Shown here one piece after another: positions 1-11,016 of a stretch of 64,000 nt of DNA. The stretch spans positions 9,969,439 through 10,033,438 of the forward strand of contig JAPTHN010000004.1 of NCBI GenBank assembly GCA_026936325.1. The letters are read 5' to 3'. Source of the stretch: Platynereis dumerilii (lineage: Eukaryota; Annelida; Polychaeta; Phyllodocida; Nereididae). The notes beneath the pieces are model-generated. The model searched no databases. It saw only the letters and a list, made by a program, of their open reading frames with translations, and was not told where the DNA came from. A program made the translations under genes and the position numbers. How positions within the stretch are numbered: the stretch's first letter is position 1; each line of letters opens with the position of its first letter.

Positions 1-782
1 AGTCTGTTGTGATGGAGTATTATAGTCTTCAATTTGGGATTGTTCACAAAGCTCCCATGTGGTATCATTGCAAGTCGGCTGTTCCACAGCTCCAGGAGCT
101 CTAGATTAGGCAGCTTTGAAGTGTTTGGAAAATGGTTCAAAACATTTTCTTTCAAAATCAATTCTCTTAATGCTGGTAGGTCCATGATGCCATTAACTTG
201 TTTTAAATCATTGAATTCCACAGAAAGCTTATCCAGAACATTGCAACCTGCCAGCTTTGCTGCATCAAGGGTTTCTATCTTATTGTTCCCAAGTTTTAGC
301 GTAACAAGAGTCGAGGCTGAACTAGTTACATTTGGGAATGTCATAAGTTTGTTGTACTCCAAATCGACAGTGATCAGCTTGGAATAACGAACGTGTTCGT
401 TGGTTGAGGATGCGTTAGAAATCTGGCAATGCGACATGATCAGCGTCGTTAGAGTTGAATCAAGTGCGGAAAAAAAGTAGAGAATTTTTACCGGGTTGTA
501 TGATAGATCGAGATATTCCAGGGGCGTATTTACAAAAGCATCGTAGTAGATGGTGCTTATGATGTTCTTACTCAAGTACAGAAATCTTAGACCAGTCAAG
601 GACGAAAAGGAATTCGTGACGATGGTCGTAATGTTGTTCTCTCTAAGATATACAGTGTGTGTAGTTGTGGGAATATTGGTGGGAATAGTCGTCAATCCAG
701 CTTTGTCGTTTGAGTATGTAGATGCTTGAGTGTCATCAATGGAGCAAATCAGCAGTAGTAATATCAGATGCAGGTGCGCCAT
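1..782 (-). CDS. Leucine-rich-repeat protein, N-terminal part (runs off the window)
   Basis: An open frame of 260 codons runs from an ATG at 782 to the left edge with no stop. Residues 1-20 form a hydrophobic signal peptide (MAHLHLILLLLICSIDD), so the product is probably secreted or a type I membrane protein. From about residue 42 there are nine or ten leucine-rich repeats of the LxxLxLxxN type, for example FLYLSKNIISTI, YLDLSYNPVKIL and TLKLGNNKIETL. LRR ectodomains generally bind proteins or microbial ligands. The C-terminal part, which would show whether it is a Toll-like receptor, a secreted LRR protein or something else, lies outside the window. The sequence just upstream of the ATG (tttgtcag) resembles a splice acceptor, so a 5' UTR exon may lie further upstream. 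Broken copies of this first segment sit at 967-1155 and 1324-1477. That it is an LRR protein is sure; its subfamily is not known. Confidence 0.85.
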   Translation of the reverse strand, partial: MAHLHLILLLLICSIDDTQASTYSNDKAGLTTIPTNIPTTTHTVYLRENNITTIVTNSFSSLTGLRFLYLSKNIISTIYYDAFVNTPLEYLDLSYNPVKILYFFSALDSTLTTLIMSHCQISNASSTNEHVRYSKLITVDLEYNKLMTFPNVTSSASTLVTLKLGNNKIETLDAAKLAGCNVLDKLSVEFNDLKQVNGIMDLPALRELILKENVLNHFPNTSKLPNLELLELWNSRLAMIPHGSFVNNPKLKTIILHHNR

Positions 783-966
783 CCTGACAAACCTATTGAG
801 AAAAGGCCATCAATAGAATTAGAAACCAAATAAACAGATCCCTGAAACAAGAATATTTAGACAAACTACATCAACAGAACAAGATTAAAAATAAAACTGA
901 TCCGTGAAACAGGAATGTTTACATTAACTCCGTCAATCGAATGAGATTCAGAATAAAACTGATCCC

Positions 967-1155
967 TCAAACAGGGATATTTAAACAAAAGAAGATGGTT
1001 GTAAAGTTGTCCTTTCTAAGATATACAGTGTGAGCAGTTGTGGGAATATTGGTGGGAATAGTCGTCAATCCAGCATTGTTATTCGAGTATGTAGATGCTT
1101 GAGTGTCATCAATGGAGCAAATCAGCAGTAGTAATATCAGATGCAGTAGCACCAT
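967..1155 (-). pseudogene. Broken duplicate of the LRR signal-peptide exon (copy 2)
   Basis: From an ATG at 1155 this reads MVLLHLILLLLICSIDD and continues through TYSNNNAGLTTIPTNIP, closely matching residues 1-50 of the LRR gene at 1-782. After the segment equivalent to VYLREN it leaves the LRR frame and stops after 62 residues. No repeats follow, so this is an isolated exon copy rather than a gene. Homology includes about 30 bp upstream of the ATG, which shows a DNA-level segmental duplication. Confidence 0.8.
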
Positions 1156-1323
1156 CCTGACAAACCTATTGAAATAAAAAAGACCATCAGTGGAATTAGA
1201 TACTAAATAAACAGATCCCTGAAACACAAATATTTAAATGAACCCCATTAATAGAATGAGATTCAAAATAAAATTGATCCCTCAAACAGGGATATTTAAA
1301 CAAAAGAAGATGGCCGTAAAGTT

Positions 1324-1477
1324 GTTCTCTCTAAGATATACAGTGTGTGTAGACAGTCGTTGTGGGAATATTGGTGGGAATAGTCGTCAATCCAGCTTTG
1401 TCGTTTGAGTATGTAGATGCTTGAGTGTCATCAATGGAGCAAATCAGCAGTAGTAATATCAGATGCAGGTGCGCCAT
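1324..1477 (-). pseudogene. Broken duplicate of the LRR signal-peptide exon (copy 3)
   Basis: From the ATG at 1477 the DNA is almost identical to the start of the gene at 1-782, including the MAHLHLIL signal peptide. A 7-bp insertion near 1353-1360 shifts the frame shortly before the first LRR, and no LRR sequence follows. It is closer to the functional copy than copy 2 is, so the two duplications or conversions probably happened at different times. Confidence 0.8.
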
Positions 1478-1489
1478 CCTGACAAACCT

Positions 1490-2100
1490 ATTGAGAAAAG
1501 GCCATCAATAGAATTAGAGATCCCAGAAACAGGAATATTTAAATAAACTCCATCAATAGAATGCGATTCAAAATAAAACAGATCCCTGAAACAGGAATAT
1601 TTAAATAAACTCCATCAATAGAATGCGATTCAAAATAAAACAGATCCCTGAAGCGATAATATTTACATTGTAAATTAACTCCATCAATAGAATGAGATTG
1701 AAAATAAAACTAATCCCTCAAACAGATATACTTAAATAAAATTCATCAATAGAACAAGATTAAAAATAAAATTGATCCCTAAAAATGGCATATTTAAATA
1801 AAATCCATCCATAGAACAAGATTAAAAATAAAACTGATCCCTGAAACAGGAATATTAACTTTGTAAATGACCTCCATCAATTGAATGAGATTCAGAATAA
1901 AACTGAGTATTTAGATAAACTACATCAACAGAACAAGATTAAAAATAAAACTGATCCCTGAAACAGGAATGTTTGAATAAAGTCCATCAATAGAATGAGA
2001 TTGAACATAACGCTGATTCCTCAACAGGGATATTTGAATAAACTCCAACAATAGAATTAGTTTTTTTTAAATGGACCTTGAAACAGGAATTTTTAAATAA
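1490..2100. repeat. Degenerate A-rich tandem repeat (~60-70 bp unit)
   Basis: Units built around aataaaactgatccctgaaa, caggaatatttaaataaact and ccatcaatagaatgagatt recur about nine times with small indels. The same units also fill the gaps 800-965 and 1185-1320 between the LRR exon copies. The exon copies are therefore embedded in the array, and unequal exchange within it is a plausible cause of the exon triplication. Another fragment lies near 3850-3895. Confidence 0.8.
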
Positions 2101-2102
2101 AC

Positions 2103-2290
2103 TACAGTACAAGCCAAAATAAAGTACGACTACACCGGCAGGAAGGAAGAATCAGCCACTACTTTACCCTTTCACACCTTTTGACTCCCTCCAAATCCCT
2201 TCCTGTATTTTCCTACTTCAAACTACCTTTTAAAATTACATTCAATTCATATTCTGCCAACTCCGATTGAAACTTCATCACACCCATTGT
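2103..2290 (+). repeat. Fragment of the CAGTACAA element family
   Basis: It begins tacagtacaagccaaaataa and shares an extended block (ggaaggaagaatcagccact, then ccctttcacaccttttg) with 32530-32765 and, inverted, with 44858-44990. Related ends occur at 3640-3853 and 43740-43925. The terminal motif matches that of the apparently complete element at 27196-28647. Confidence 0.65.
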
Positions 2291-2309
2291 GTATACTTTA
2301 TTTATACCA

Positions 2310-2640
2310 TTTGACACCTCTGTCAACCAATCATAAGCCAGTATTTCACTGCAATAAATCACATATTCTTTGTTGTCCAGTTATCCTCCCCATGGGAGAA
2401 TAATAAGTGAAGCTGTGAAAAAAAAAACACAGCAACAAATGACAAGTTTCAGTTTTGTCTCATGGTATAAGCCGGTTATTCACCATGGGATCAGGAATAT
2501 GTGTTTATCACACCTCGGCCTTAAGGCCTCGGGTGATAAATCACATATGGTCGCATGTCATAAGGTGGGCCACAAATGTGTGACATGGTTAAAATGGCCC
2601 ATTTTTCAATATTCCCGTAGCTTATGACAGGCCATCATAC
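2310..2640 (+). repeat. Palindrome-containing dispersed repeat
   Basis: The left block (ccaatcataagccagtattt through ccccatgggag) matches 53040-53115. The following block centred near 2522 is an imperfect palindrome (cacacctcggccttaaggcctcgggtg) flanked by atatgtg/cacatat, resembling the palindrome at 54165-54270. The tail atggtcgcatgtcat recurs inverted at 3575-3595 beside a ggtgaataacc motif. This looks like a decayed MITE-type element; no target duplication was identified. Confidence 0.5.
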
Positions 2641-3639
2641 ACATCAAATACAGCAAACAGATCTTCATTATCTTTATTTATAACTGAGATATACCTATTT
2701 ATGTGTAATTAATTAACAAAGAAATGCACTAAAAGCCTGATCTAATAACACATTTTTCTCAATTTGGACCTTTTTTACAAAAAACATCATTGCCAGGTCA
2801 AATCTCCATAGAATTGACTCTGGTTTGTTTTAAATTGTAGCTTACGAATGGGACTATAAGATGAGGCCCAAATTACCCACTTTATCAAAGTGTAAAGGAG
2901 TATAAATTGTGATTAAAAAATGGCAAGATGTTGTTCAGATGTTCGCATGCAGTAAATATCTTCTCAAGTTGGATCTTTATGGCTCCTTTGATCCAATCAT
3001 AGACCCCAACATTATATAAAAATGTCATTCTGAATGCCCTTCCAATGAGCAAGTGCCCACTGACACATCTGATTTGGGGAAATAAATGTTCACAGGGCTC
3101 TATTGAACACATTATGTCCTAATGGTCGAAAACAGACCAAAAAAGGCTTGTCTGTGCCTGTGGTAAAATAAGTTTCTTTTAAACTATACACACATTACAC
3201 CACCAGAGGCATCTGAAAGGCCTGGTAGAGACATTCAAGGAACTGAACTATACACTGAAACAGTCTATTCAGGTTAGAGTCAGGTACTTCAGAGTTACAG
3301 AGCATTATAGGCTTGATTGCTGTTTTCACCTCCCGCCTCCGCCACCGCCTCCGCCACCGAACCACCCCTGGATTTTTTCATTTGCAGGGTAGCAGGGCCC
3401 GTACTATTCAATCAATTTAAATAAAGTAGCAGTCAAATTAAAGAAAACTTTCAGGGCTACAATATGAGACTACTACCACACTGATAGGCCTTTTAGTTCT
3501 TGAGAAATGGACAGTTTAATGACAAATATATTTGCAGAGTGTCACAAAACCACCCTTTTTAGGTGCCCACCTCATGACATGCGACCATATTCCCTCTCCC
3601 GTGGTGAATAACCTTTATTAATGTAAGAATAATTATTTC
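2641..3639. other. No gene seen
   Basis: No convincing coding frame was seen. A purine-poor triplet stretch (cctccgccaccg) at about 3333-3360 and the inverted tail of the preceding repeat near 3575-3605 are the only structures noticed. Confidence 0.5.
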
Positions 3640-3853
3640 TTTGATATTGTGCCCCTTTGCTAATTGAATTTCATTGACAGCTGTTTTACTAGAGCTCTCA
3701 ATGTGGTTTAAGCTTGTGGTGAAGAGTCAAAGGTAGTTGCAAGGAGATTTGGGGTGGAGAGGTCTGGAGAAAGGAGGGGAAAATGGCTAAACAGAGGACT
3801 TCTGACAGGATATTTTCTTACTTCATTTTGAGTTGTACTGTATTTTAACAGAT
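3640..3853 (-). repeat. Inverted fragment of the CAGTACAA element family
   Basis: Read on the minus strand it starts atacagtacaactcaaaatg and includes ctccaccccaaatctcc and ctttgactcttcaccacaa, all also present at 43740-43925. It ends at the gcaaaggggcacaatatc block, which is also found near 32750 and 43910. Confidence 0.6.
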
Positions 3854-3895
3854 TCAGTTTCAAAATAAAACTGATCCCTAAAAATAAACTCCACC

Positions 3896-4570
3896 ACTAA
3901 AAAAAAAAAGAGCAAATACTGAATATTGATTTGCATGTGGTACACCTATTAGGTGATATCACAGTGTATTTTTTAACATAGTATGTGGGAGACCAAATTG
4001 TTATCACTGGCAGACCAATTTTCCCAGCAAACTTTCACATTTGGTTTGTCATGATTTGTAGTTCTTGGGTGCTTTTGAAAGCAAGGCTTCTTCCTTCCAC
4101 ATAAGAAAATATTTTTCACTGTCTTAATAATAATTATATAATATTTCTGCAATAATGCCATCTTTCTGATTTTCAATTTTCAAAAATTAAAAATATTGTC
4201 TGACTTTTTCTGGTGGAAATCAGCCAAAATCCTAAATTAGCAGTCAGCTTAACATTTCAATATCCTTTAGCAAGCATATAATTACAGTAATATATCCTAT
4301 GGATGTTCAGCTGATTGATAGATGTCGCGCATCACGGCGCTATGTAATCTCATTTGTCTCCCAGTCAAAAATCCTTAAAGAATGCTCTGTGATAATATGT
4401 AAATGGCACTGCCATGAAATTCGCGCAGCACTTTAAAAAAGTTTTTGTAGGACTTATAGTATTACCATAACTTCAATGTATGAAAAGCTGTTATGTAACT
4501 GTTTCAGAAAATTAGAAATACAGATGCATGGAAAGACAGAAAAATGTAGAATAGCAAGATAAGCTTGACA
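3896..4570. other. No gene seen
   Basis: AT-rich sequence without a supported gene. A short segment at 3985-4110 (cagaccaattttcccag, then cttgggtgcttttgaa) resembles fragments near 27060-27095 and 29580-29660 and is probably an old dispersed repeat. Confidence 0.4.
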
Positions 4571-4579
4571 AAAAATATA

Positions 4580-4605
4580 ATAGATAAATATATAGATAAA
4601 TATAG

Positions 4606-4641
<36 letters not shown>

Positions 4642-4690
4642 TGACAGACAGATAGATAGATAAATAGATAGATAGATATATATTAAATAG
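4580..4690. repeat. (GATA)n microsatellite
   Basis: About ten uninterrupted gata units at 4605-4645 are flanked by imperfect gataaata units on both sides. Confidence 0.95.
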
Positions 4691-5270
4691 ATAAATAAGA
4701 TTGATAGATAATCAGGTAAATGGTAAAAAGGCAGACAATACTGAAAGCTGCCAAAGTCAGGTCTATGTTAGATTGTTGATATTTCATAATAGTATAAATA
4801 TATAGTAATACACAAACAATAACATTGCATGTAGATTAGCTGTTCACTGTTACATAATCACAGTTTATAAAGATTATGTAACTTTAATTTTGTTATGTTT
4901 TCTTGTTGTCTGATTGAAATTAAATGAATCACATGTTAATAATTTGATTTAGCTTGTCAACGCTAATAATTAACTATTCCATAAAAATTATTGGTACAGG
5001 ATATATTACTAGAGAAAATTGAATTTTTAAGACACTTTTGAAGATGAATATGTTATGTTTTGTTAAATACGAAACTAAATCATTGATAAGAAGCTGGACC
5101 CACTTGACCTAATTTCCTGCTGTGGACTGCTAATGTTGAGACCGTCACTACACAGATTTGTGAGTCCTTTCTTGCACTCAATTCGCTTCGCTCAACGGCC
5201 TTGGCCGTTTTGCTGCGCGAATATCATTACTCCATGATGATCCTCAATATTGTGCCTGTCCTTGTATTAT

Positions 5271-5422
5271 AACAAAACAACCCAAGTCAGGGTCACTGAA
5301 TAACAATATCACGAGCTGTTTTGTGAATTAATATCAATCGAGCCCGAAGGGCGAGAGTGATATTAATTCACACGACAGCGAGTGATATGGTACGAAGTGC
5401 CCTGACGCGTGGTTGTTTTGTT
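5271..5422. repeat. Large imperfect palindrome (MITE-like)
   Basis: The left arm (aacaaaacaacc, cagggtcactgaat, atatcacgagctgt, gtgaattaatatca) is followed by a short loop at cgagcccgaagggcgag and then the inverted right arm. The whole can fold as a roughly 75-bp-stem hairpin. A partial left-arm copy lies at 52173-52245. A second inverted relation pairs 5411-5440 with 5691-5710 (ttcatcaactggtt / aaccaggtgataaa), so this may be one piece of a larger compound element reaching 5710. Confidence 0.75.
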
Positions 5423-5847
5423 TTCATCAACTGGTTTTACCTCAAATTTTTAGTTATAAAGGGAAACTATTTTCTGCCATTACAAGAATGTGACGTCACC
5501 ATGGATTAACAATGGACATGACGTCACAATCCTATTGTTTTAGCCATTGCTTAGTTTGTGATGTCATCAGGCAACTGAAATGTTGGTGATGTCAAAACCA
5601 TTGTTAAAATATATCGCCTTTGAAGGGTTGTATTCTTTACAATATCATAGGCCATGATATTTTGACTGCAAACGGTGATATTCACAGAACCAGGTGATAA
5701 AAACAACTATCAATATTAATAATAATTTAATAATTTTACCAACCTTGTATCGTAGATAGCTGAGGAAGTCATCCAGATGCTGAATGTTTGGTTCACTGAT
5801 TAGATTATTAGTTGGTAGTATATATAACCCTTGATAGCCACAGCCTT

Positions 5848-5906
5848 ATTCAATAGGATGGTGCCTCATTCAATAGGATGGTGCCTCATTCAATAGGATG
5901 GTGCTC
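5848..5906 (+). repeat. Three perfect 20-bp tandem repeats
   Basis: The unit attcaataggatggtgcct occurs three times with a 20-bp period, then breaks off into gtgctcgttcag. No function can be assigned. Confidence 0.9.
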
Positions 5907-6225
5907 GTTCAGCATCAAATTGCATTGAGCAACGTCTGACTTTCAAGCCTGCACTCCTGGATGCGGCACATGTTGGATAAGAAGATAGTAAATGGCCACG
6001 CACAATTTGAACCAAACAAGCCAATTATTTCGCCCATAAAAATGATGAGGCAAATGGAATATCAGTTTAGAGAATACCTTTCTAAAAGTAATCAATTCTA
6101 TGGGCCATTAAATTTTAGTTGACATGTGTAACAGATAATTACCATACCAAGAGGTAATGGTGTATTGTATAATTATTGAGAATGAGGTTGTTCCTTTAAT
6201 TATCTTTATAGTTAGTGATGCAGAC

Positions 6226-6352
6226 CGGACTGCCTTGGACCGGTCCAGTCCGCGGTCCAGCCCTGGACCACCAAAATACCGGACCACCTACAAAAAACTG
6301 GTCCAGTGCCAGACCGGACCGGTCCAGTGCCGGTCCAGACCGGTCCAGTGAT
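6226..6352. repeat. Cluster of ACCGGTCCAG palindromic motifs
   Basis: The motif accggtccag and close variants (ccggtccag, ggtccagtgc, cggaccacc) occur about ten times in both orientations. It makes a short GC-rich island in AT-rich DNA. Open frames on both strands here are by-products of the repeat. Confidence 0.8.
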
Positions 6353-6484
6353 ACATGTGCAAATAAATGAGGGAAAGACAGTTGCTGTCCGTACACAATT
6401 TAAAATTTGAATTTTGAGTTAGATTAAATAATTGACTCAGCCTGTAAGGATGTCTTTTACAGAAATTTAATGACGAAACACAGG

Positions 6485-6575
6485 CAGTGGCGTAACTGGG
6501 GGGTCACGAGCGGGGGGCACGCGATTCTCTGGGGGTGCACCCACTATACCAATTGTGTATTTTAGCCAGAGTTGG
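6485..6575 (+). mobile_element. hAT-type MITE fragment (CAGTGGCGTAACT family, 5' part)
   Basis: It starts cagtggcgtaactggggggt and continues through gattctctggggg and ttttagccagagttgg, matching the complete copies at 25512, 30362 and 57926. The 3' terminal repeat is absent, so this copy is truncated. Confidence 0.8.
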
Positions 6576-7735
6576 GTAAGGGTTTGAGTTTTGGTTAATC
6601 CTGTGTTTTTAAATTAAAATTCTGTTACAAATCTCCTCGCTTGTCAATTGTCTCTTACATTTGGTTAATTATATTCCACTTAAAAAGCCATAACTGGGAA
6701 AAAAAAGAAAAAAAAGGTTGCCCCCTTAATTCATGTGAGAAGTGTAAAAGTCTTTTGCAGTTATTCAGATTTAAGAAGGTCATATTAATTTTATGCACCC
6801 ATAAAAATTCAAAGTATTATGTAAATACTATGAAGACAATTATTGGAAAAACCATAACAATTCCAATCAATTAAACAGAATATAAGTGCTTGACGAGGTA
6901 ATTGTCCTCATCAGATACCGCTTCAAGTTTTAAGGCTAATGTAATTGATTGATTTTGCATTATGGCTGTTGTGTAACTTTGAGTTTTATTAGCCTTGTAA
7001 CAATTATTGCCCTTATTATGACCCATTTGTTAATAGCCATTAATTTTAGACCTTTTTGACCAACACGAATATCTTGGTTAATATTGGAGCTAGAGACATG
7101 CATAATTATGATATCAACATTTCCGGAATATACCTTTTCCTGCAATACAATGTTTTGATCTGAGACTTATAGTTTTTTAGTTATTTGAAAAAATGTGCTT
7201 TTTCGAATAAAATTAAACATACAATTTTCAAATTAAGATTTACCAAGCTAAACATCCTTCAATTTCAATTTAAATGGTACCAATGGACTCCCCTGGACCA
7301 TAGCCGTACTTTTAGTTGCGATTTCAAGCTTTTTCCAAAATTGACACGCCCTATGACCTTACAACCTCATTATTTTTGGCTGTTCATGCATATCTCTCTG
7401 ACACAGCCGTAATTAACTGGAAATGACAATGATTGCCACTTTCTAGAAGATCCTTGCTTTATTAACTGTAAATTGGTAAACAATTGAAGTGGTCCGTTTT
7501 TGATCTGTGGTCAGTCAAAGCTACACACAATGGGCACATTTAGCTGTTCTGTCTCTAATCCATAAGGGGCATGACGTCACAATGGGAGCTTGGCCACTGC
7601 AATCTTGGCTCCGTCCATAGGGGTCATGGAACAAACGAGTATGTCGCGTACGGAGAGAGGAAGCTAGAACTCTTTGACTTTCGCTGAGTTCTTGGATAAT
7701 AGAAGACAAAAAAGAATTTAAAAAATTGTACCAAA
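6576..7735. other. No gene seen
   Basis: AT-rich DNA with only short open frames that lack recognisable domains. Confidence 0.4.
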
Positions 7736-7737
7736 TA

Positions 7738-8479
7738 GGGGAGACCGGGGCTGGTTGTCACAGGGGCAGGTTGTCACACTGTGTAGAATTTAAACATGCT
7801 CTATTTCTATTTAAAGCAAGTAGGGGCACAGCCATTGTATATGAAAGTCAGTACAGGAGTAACTTAAATCTATCTGATTAATATATACCTATGTCATTCG
7901 AAATCTTGATGTCATATTGGACATTTTTTTAAAATTCAGCACTCGGGGCAGGTTGTCACACTTTCGGGGCAGGTTGTCACACTTTCGGGGCAGGTTGTCA
8001 CACTTTTGGTTAAGAGTTTGAATGCAGGAAGTGAGACTCTGTAAGTCAAATCCTGAATGAGACAAGTTATTTTGGACATGTCAGGAATCCCCTACTTGCC
8101 CAGTGCAGACCTTAACAATCATGTGACACTGTACAAGGGTGCTACAAATTTTGACTTATCAAGGCAACAGAAATGCATTTTGATAAGGAAGAGGGTGAGT
8201 GCAGACTGTAGAATTTTTCTGCAAATTCCTTTTGAAAATTTGAAATAGATCTATTTAGACGCTATGCCTTTTATGCTTACATCATGAATCATCAGTAGAG
8301 TGTACTAAGGATATGACAATTTAATTTCATTAGAGCGTGACAAACTGCCCCGAAAGTGTGACAACCTGCCCCGAAAAGTGTGACAACCTGCCCCAAAAAT
8401 GTGACAACCTGCCCCAAAAATGTGACAACCTGCCCCAAAAGGACAACCTGCCCCTGTGACAACCAGCCCCGGTCTCCCC
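7738..8479. mobile_element. TA-flanked non-autonomous DNA element, GGGGAGACC family (complete copy)
   Basis: The ends are inverted repeats of about 38 bp beginning ggggagaccggggctggttg, flanked by TA on both sides (7736-7737, 8480-8481). Just inside each end the motif ggggcaggttgtcacac is repeated, about four times on the left and five times inverted on the right. No transposase is present. A TA duplication is typical of the Tc1/mariner superfamily, so mobilisation by such an enzyme is inferred; the clustered motifs may be its binding sites. A second copy spans 11019-14166, and one end survives at 33524-33590. Confidence 0.85.
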
Positions 8480-8481
8480 TA

Positions 8482-8850
8482 TCATCAGCTTGTGGCAGAT
8501 TGCATATATAAAGTTGCAAAAAATGCAGCAAATTCACTTACCATAAATCTTAGAAAATAGAAACTATGGTGTGATCCATTCGATGTAAAATACTATTTAT
8601 TTTGATTAGCTATGATTTTCATATAAATATATTGCAGCAAACTTCATTTCATTTAAGTTTAAAACCATGCTAATGTAACACACTTCAATAAAATTCCACT
8701 TACTGTTTCAAAAATATTTGTGCTTTTTTCTGTTTTTCTTTATGAAATCCAAGACAATGTATGGGTAATATGTATATCCATAAAAATCCCCAATATTCTC
8801 CCTTCCATCTTTGATTGATGGATTAAAGCATTTCGAAAAATAGGTTTTAA
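8482..8850. other. No gene seen
   Basis: AT-rich sequence between two mobile elements; nothing recognised. Confidence 0.4.
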
Positions 8851-9026
8851 CAGTGGCGTAGCTACAGGGGGGGGCAGGGGGGCAGTCGCCCCCCCCTGGC
8901 TCCGTCCAGACCAGGAAAGAAATGATTAAATTGGCTTCAAATGTTGCATTTTGCCGATGGTGCTTCCATTTCCATCGCTGACTTAAATATTTGCCCCCCC
9001 TGGAAAATTTCCTAGCTACGCCACTG
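8851..9026. mobile_element. hAT-type MITE, CAGTGGCGTAGCTA family (complete)
   Basis: Terminal inverted repeats are cagtggcgtagcta and tagctacgccactg. The flanks ggttttaa (8843-8850) and gtttttaa (9027-9034) form an 8-bp target duplication with one mismatch, as expected of hAT elements. It is 176 bp with no coding capacity. Confidence 0.85.
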
Positions 9027-9206
9027 GTTTTTAAATAAATAATTCAGCAATAAAACAGGTCATGCCATCAATTGATATTGAAAATTCTATAATTTGCCAT
9101 AACTGTTGCGTAAGATGCGACTTTTAGAAATCAATAAAACATTTGAATACAAGTTGCATTAGCATACCTTTCAAAGGAAGCTCACACCATATTGGAACTT
9201 TGCAGT

Positions 9207-9542
9207 CAGGGGCGGACTGGCGGCATTTCGGGCCCCGTGGCAAAATAATTCTGTGGGCCCCCAAAGTTCCTACCATCGGTGTTATTTCAAAAAAGAAAAG
9301 CTTAATATGATAGCATATACCTATGGGATGCTAAAATTCCATCAGGATGGGGTCCCATATTAGAGGCTTCTGTGCTGTTTAGTTAATTCTGTTTTAGCAC
9401 AAATCATAAACAACATGATTGCAAAGTTTTGCTTTCCAGCTTTTTCTTTAACTTTTTAATTGTTTGACATCTTGAATGGGCCCCCCTGAGAGGATGGGCC
9501 CGTGGCAGCTGCCACTCTGCCACATAGGCCAGTCCGCCCCTG
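9207..9542. mobile_element. hAT-type MITE, CAGGGGCGGACTGG family (complete)
   Basis: Terminal inverted repeats are caggggcggactgg and ccagtccgcccctg. The element is bounded by a perfect 8-bp target duplication, tttgcagt (9199-9206 and 9543-9550). It is 336 bp with no ORF of note; a gggcccc-rich subterminal block lies at each end. Confidence 0.92.
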
Positions 9543-9621
9543 TTTGCAGTGATGAAAGTTCAGTCACGCTATATTTATTTGATTATAACAATGGCCAATA
9601 ATAATGTTAGGCAACATTGTT

Positions 9622-9682
9622 TTTTTGTATTGTATTGTATTGTATATACTGAGAGTATATACAATACAATACAATACAAAAA
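9622..9682. repeat. Perfect 29-bp-stem hairpin of TGTAT repeats
   Basis: The left arm 9622-9650 (tgtat repeated, then atatact) and right arm 9654-9682 are exact reverse complements separated by 3 bp. Such sequences can extrude cruciforms; it could also be a slippage product. Confidence 0.9.
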
Positions 9683-11016
9683 TTGAAAAAGGCTAATTAG
9701 CTTTCAAGTACTTATTTGTAGTTTAATGGATGCAAATCTTTATGGTTGTTTTTGCAACATACTTCTAAAGCATTTTCATGATTTTTGTACTACACACGTG
9801 TGTGGATAAACATATTATTCATTAAAATGACACTTATCAGGGAAAAAAGCTTTTCGTCTGATATGAGGAAACATGGACAGAATGGATCATCAGATCAGAT
9901 TTTAAAGCATTTAATAAACTATGCCATGGCATGTCTCCACCCAAGCAGAAAAAGTGGGGGTAGGGAAAGCATGTCTCTCCTGCTGCTTGACAATTCACCA
10001 GTAGGCAACCGCAATACATTGTTTTCGTATAAAAATGTGGGGGGATATTGTGTCCCCCAGGATAGAAAATATTGGGGAGGGGAAGATTTCGACCCTCGTC
10101 TCCCTCCAAATTGTGTTTGTGTCAATTTTGATATGGGTCAAAATTTGAAAACGTTGAAACTTCAGCTTGTAAAAGTCCAGACCCTAATTAACATTTATAG
10201 GATTAAGTTATAAAGGAATTAAGTATTAAATATGTATTTTTATGTCAATGTTAGTCAACTTAGTCAGATTTATGTGTTATAGATGTATTGTAAAATCATG
10301 ATCACAAATCATGATTATATCAAAGAAGGTTTAATTGAACATACTGACCAGAGACCAAATAGAATATCAATTTAACATTAAAATGGAATTTATATAAATT
10401 AAAAGGCAACTTTAACATGTAGCTAGGCTTGTAGGAAGCCCCAGATGGTCTGGATATTTAAGGGCACAATTTAATCCTCAAACAAGACTTTAGTGAGCTA
10501 GAATGTATTTTAAACATAAAACTACTAGAGTAAAATGCAATAGTACTGCTGTATATTTATGCAGGGACTTTGCTTAAAGCAAGCCCTTATCTAACAGCCC
10601 ACCTGTATGTATTTAGCAATTAGGGTGTCTTTGTCTTTTGAGCTCATGTGTCAATTGGGGCCACAGAAAATGCCTTGCTCTTTAGAAATGCCACTTTGCA
10701 TTGTTAGAGATTTTAAGCTTATTGTATTGTAAAGCCCATTGTCTGTATGTAGCTTGGTCTCTGGAACAGTCACTGTTGTAAGATAATTTATGTAGATATG
10801 CATCAAGGAACATTTTAGACAATTGGATGAGCATTGATTAACTAATTAACATGTTGTCTCTGATTGGTACAGCCCTTTTTGGCTGATACTGCAGTATTTG
10901 ATATATCTGATTGCTTTTAATAAAATTGCCAGTTTAAGTTTTGATGTGAGAATTTAGTGGGAACCAGAAATTTGAGAGTTTGTCTTACTTGAAACTTTGT
11001 GAACACTTTATCAACC
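9683..11016. other. No supported gene
   Basis: A 142-codon frame on the plus strand (9785-10213) has no recognisable domain and includes a ggggg-rich repeat-like block at 10037-10090. The rest is AT-rich with nothing recognised. Confidence 0.4.

Noticed and set aside
6157-6396. Overlapping frames rich in RSSP and DRSGPALDRSG
   Set aside because: Both are products of the accggtccag repeat cluster.
9785-10213. 142-codon plus-strand frame
   Set aside because: No recognisable domain, G-run repeat-like block inside, overlapping frames on the other strand, and no splice or context support.
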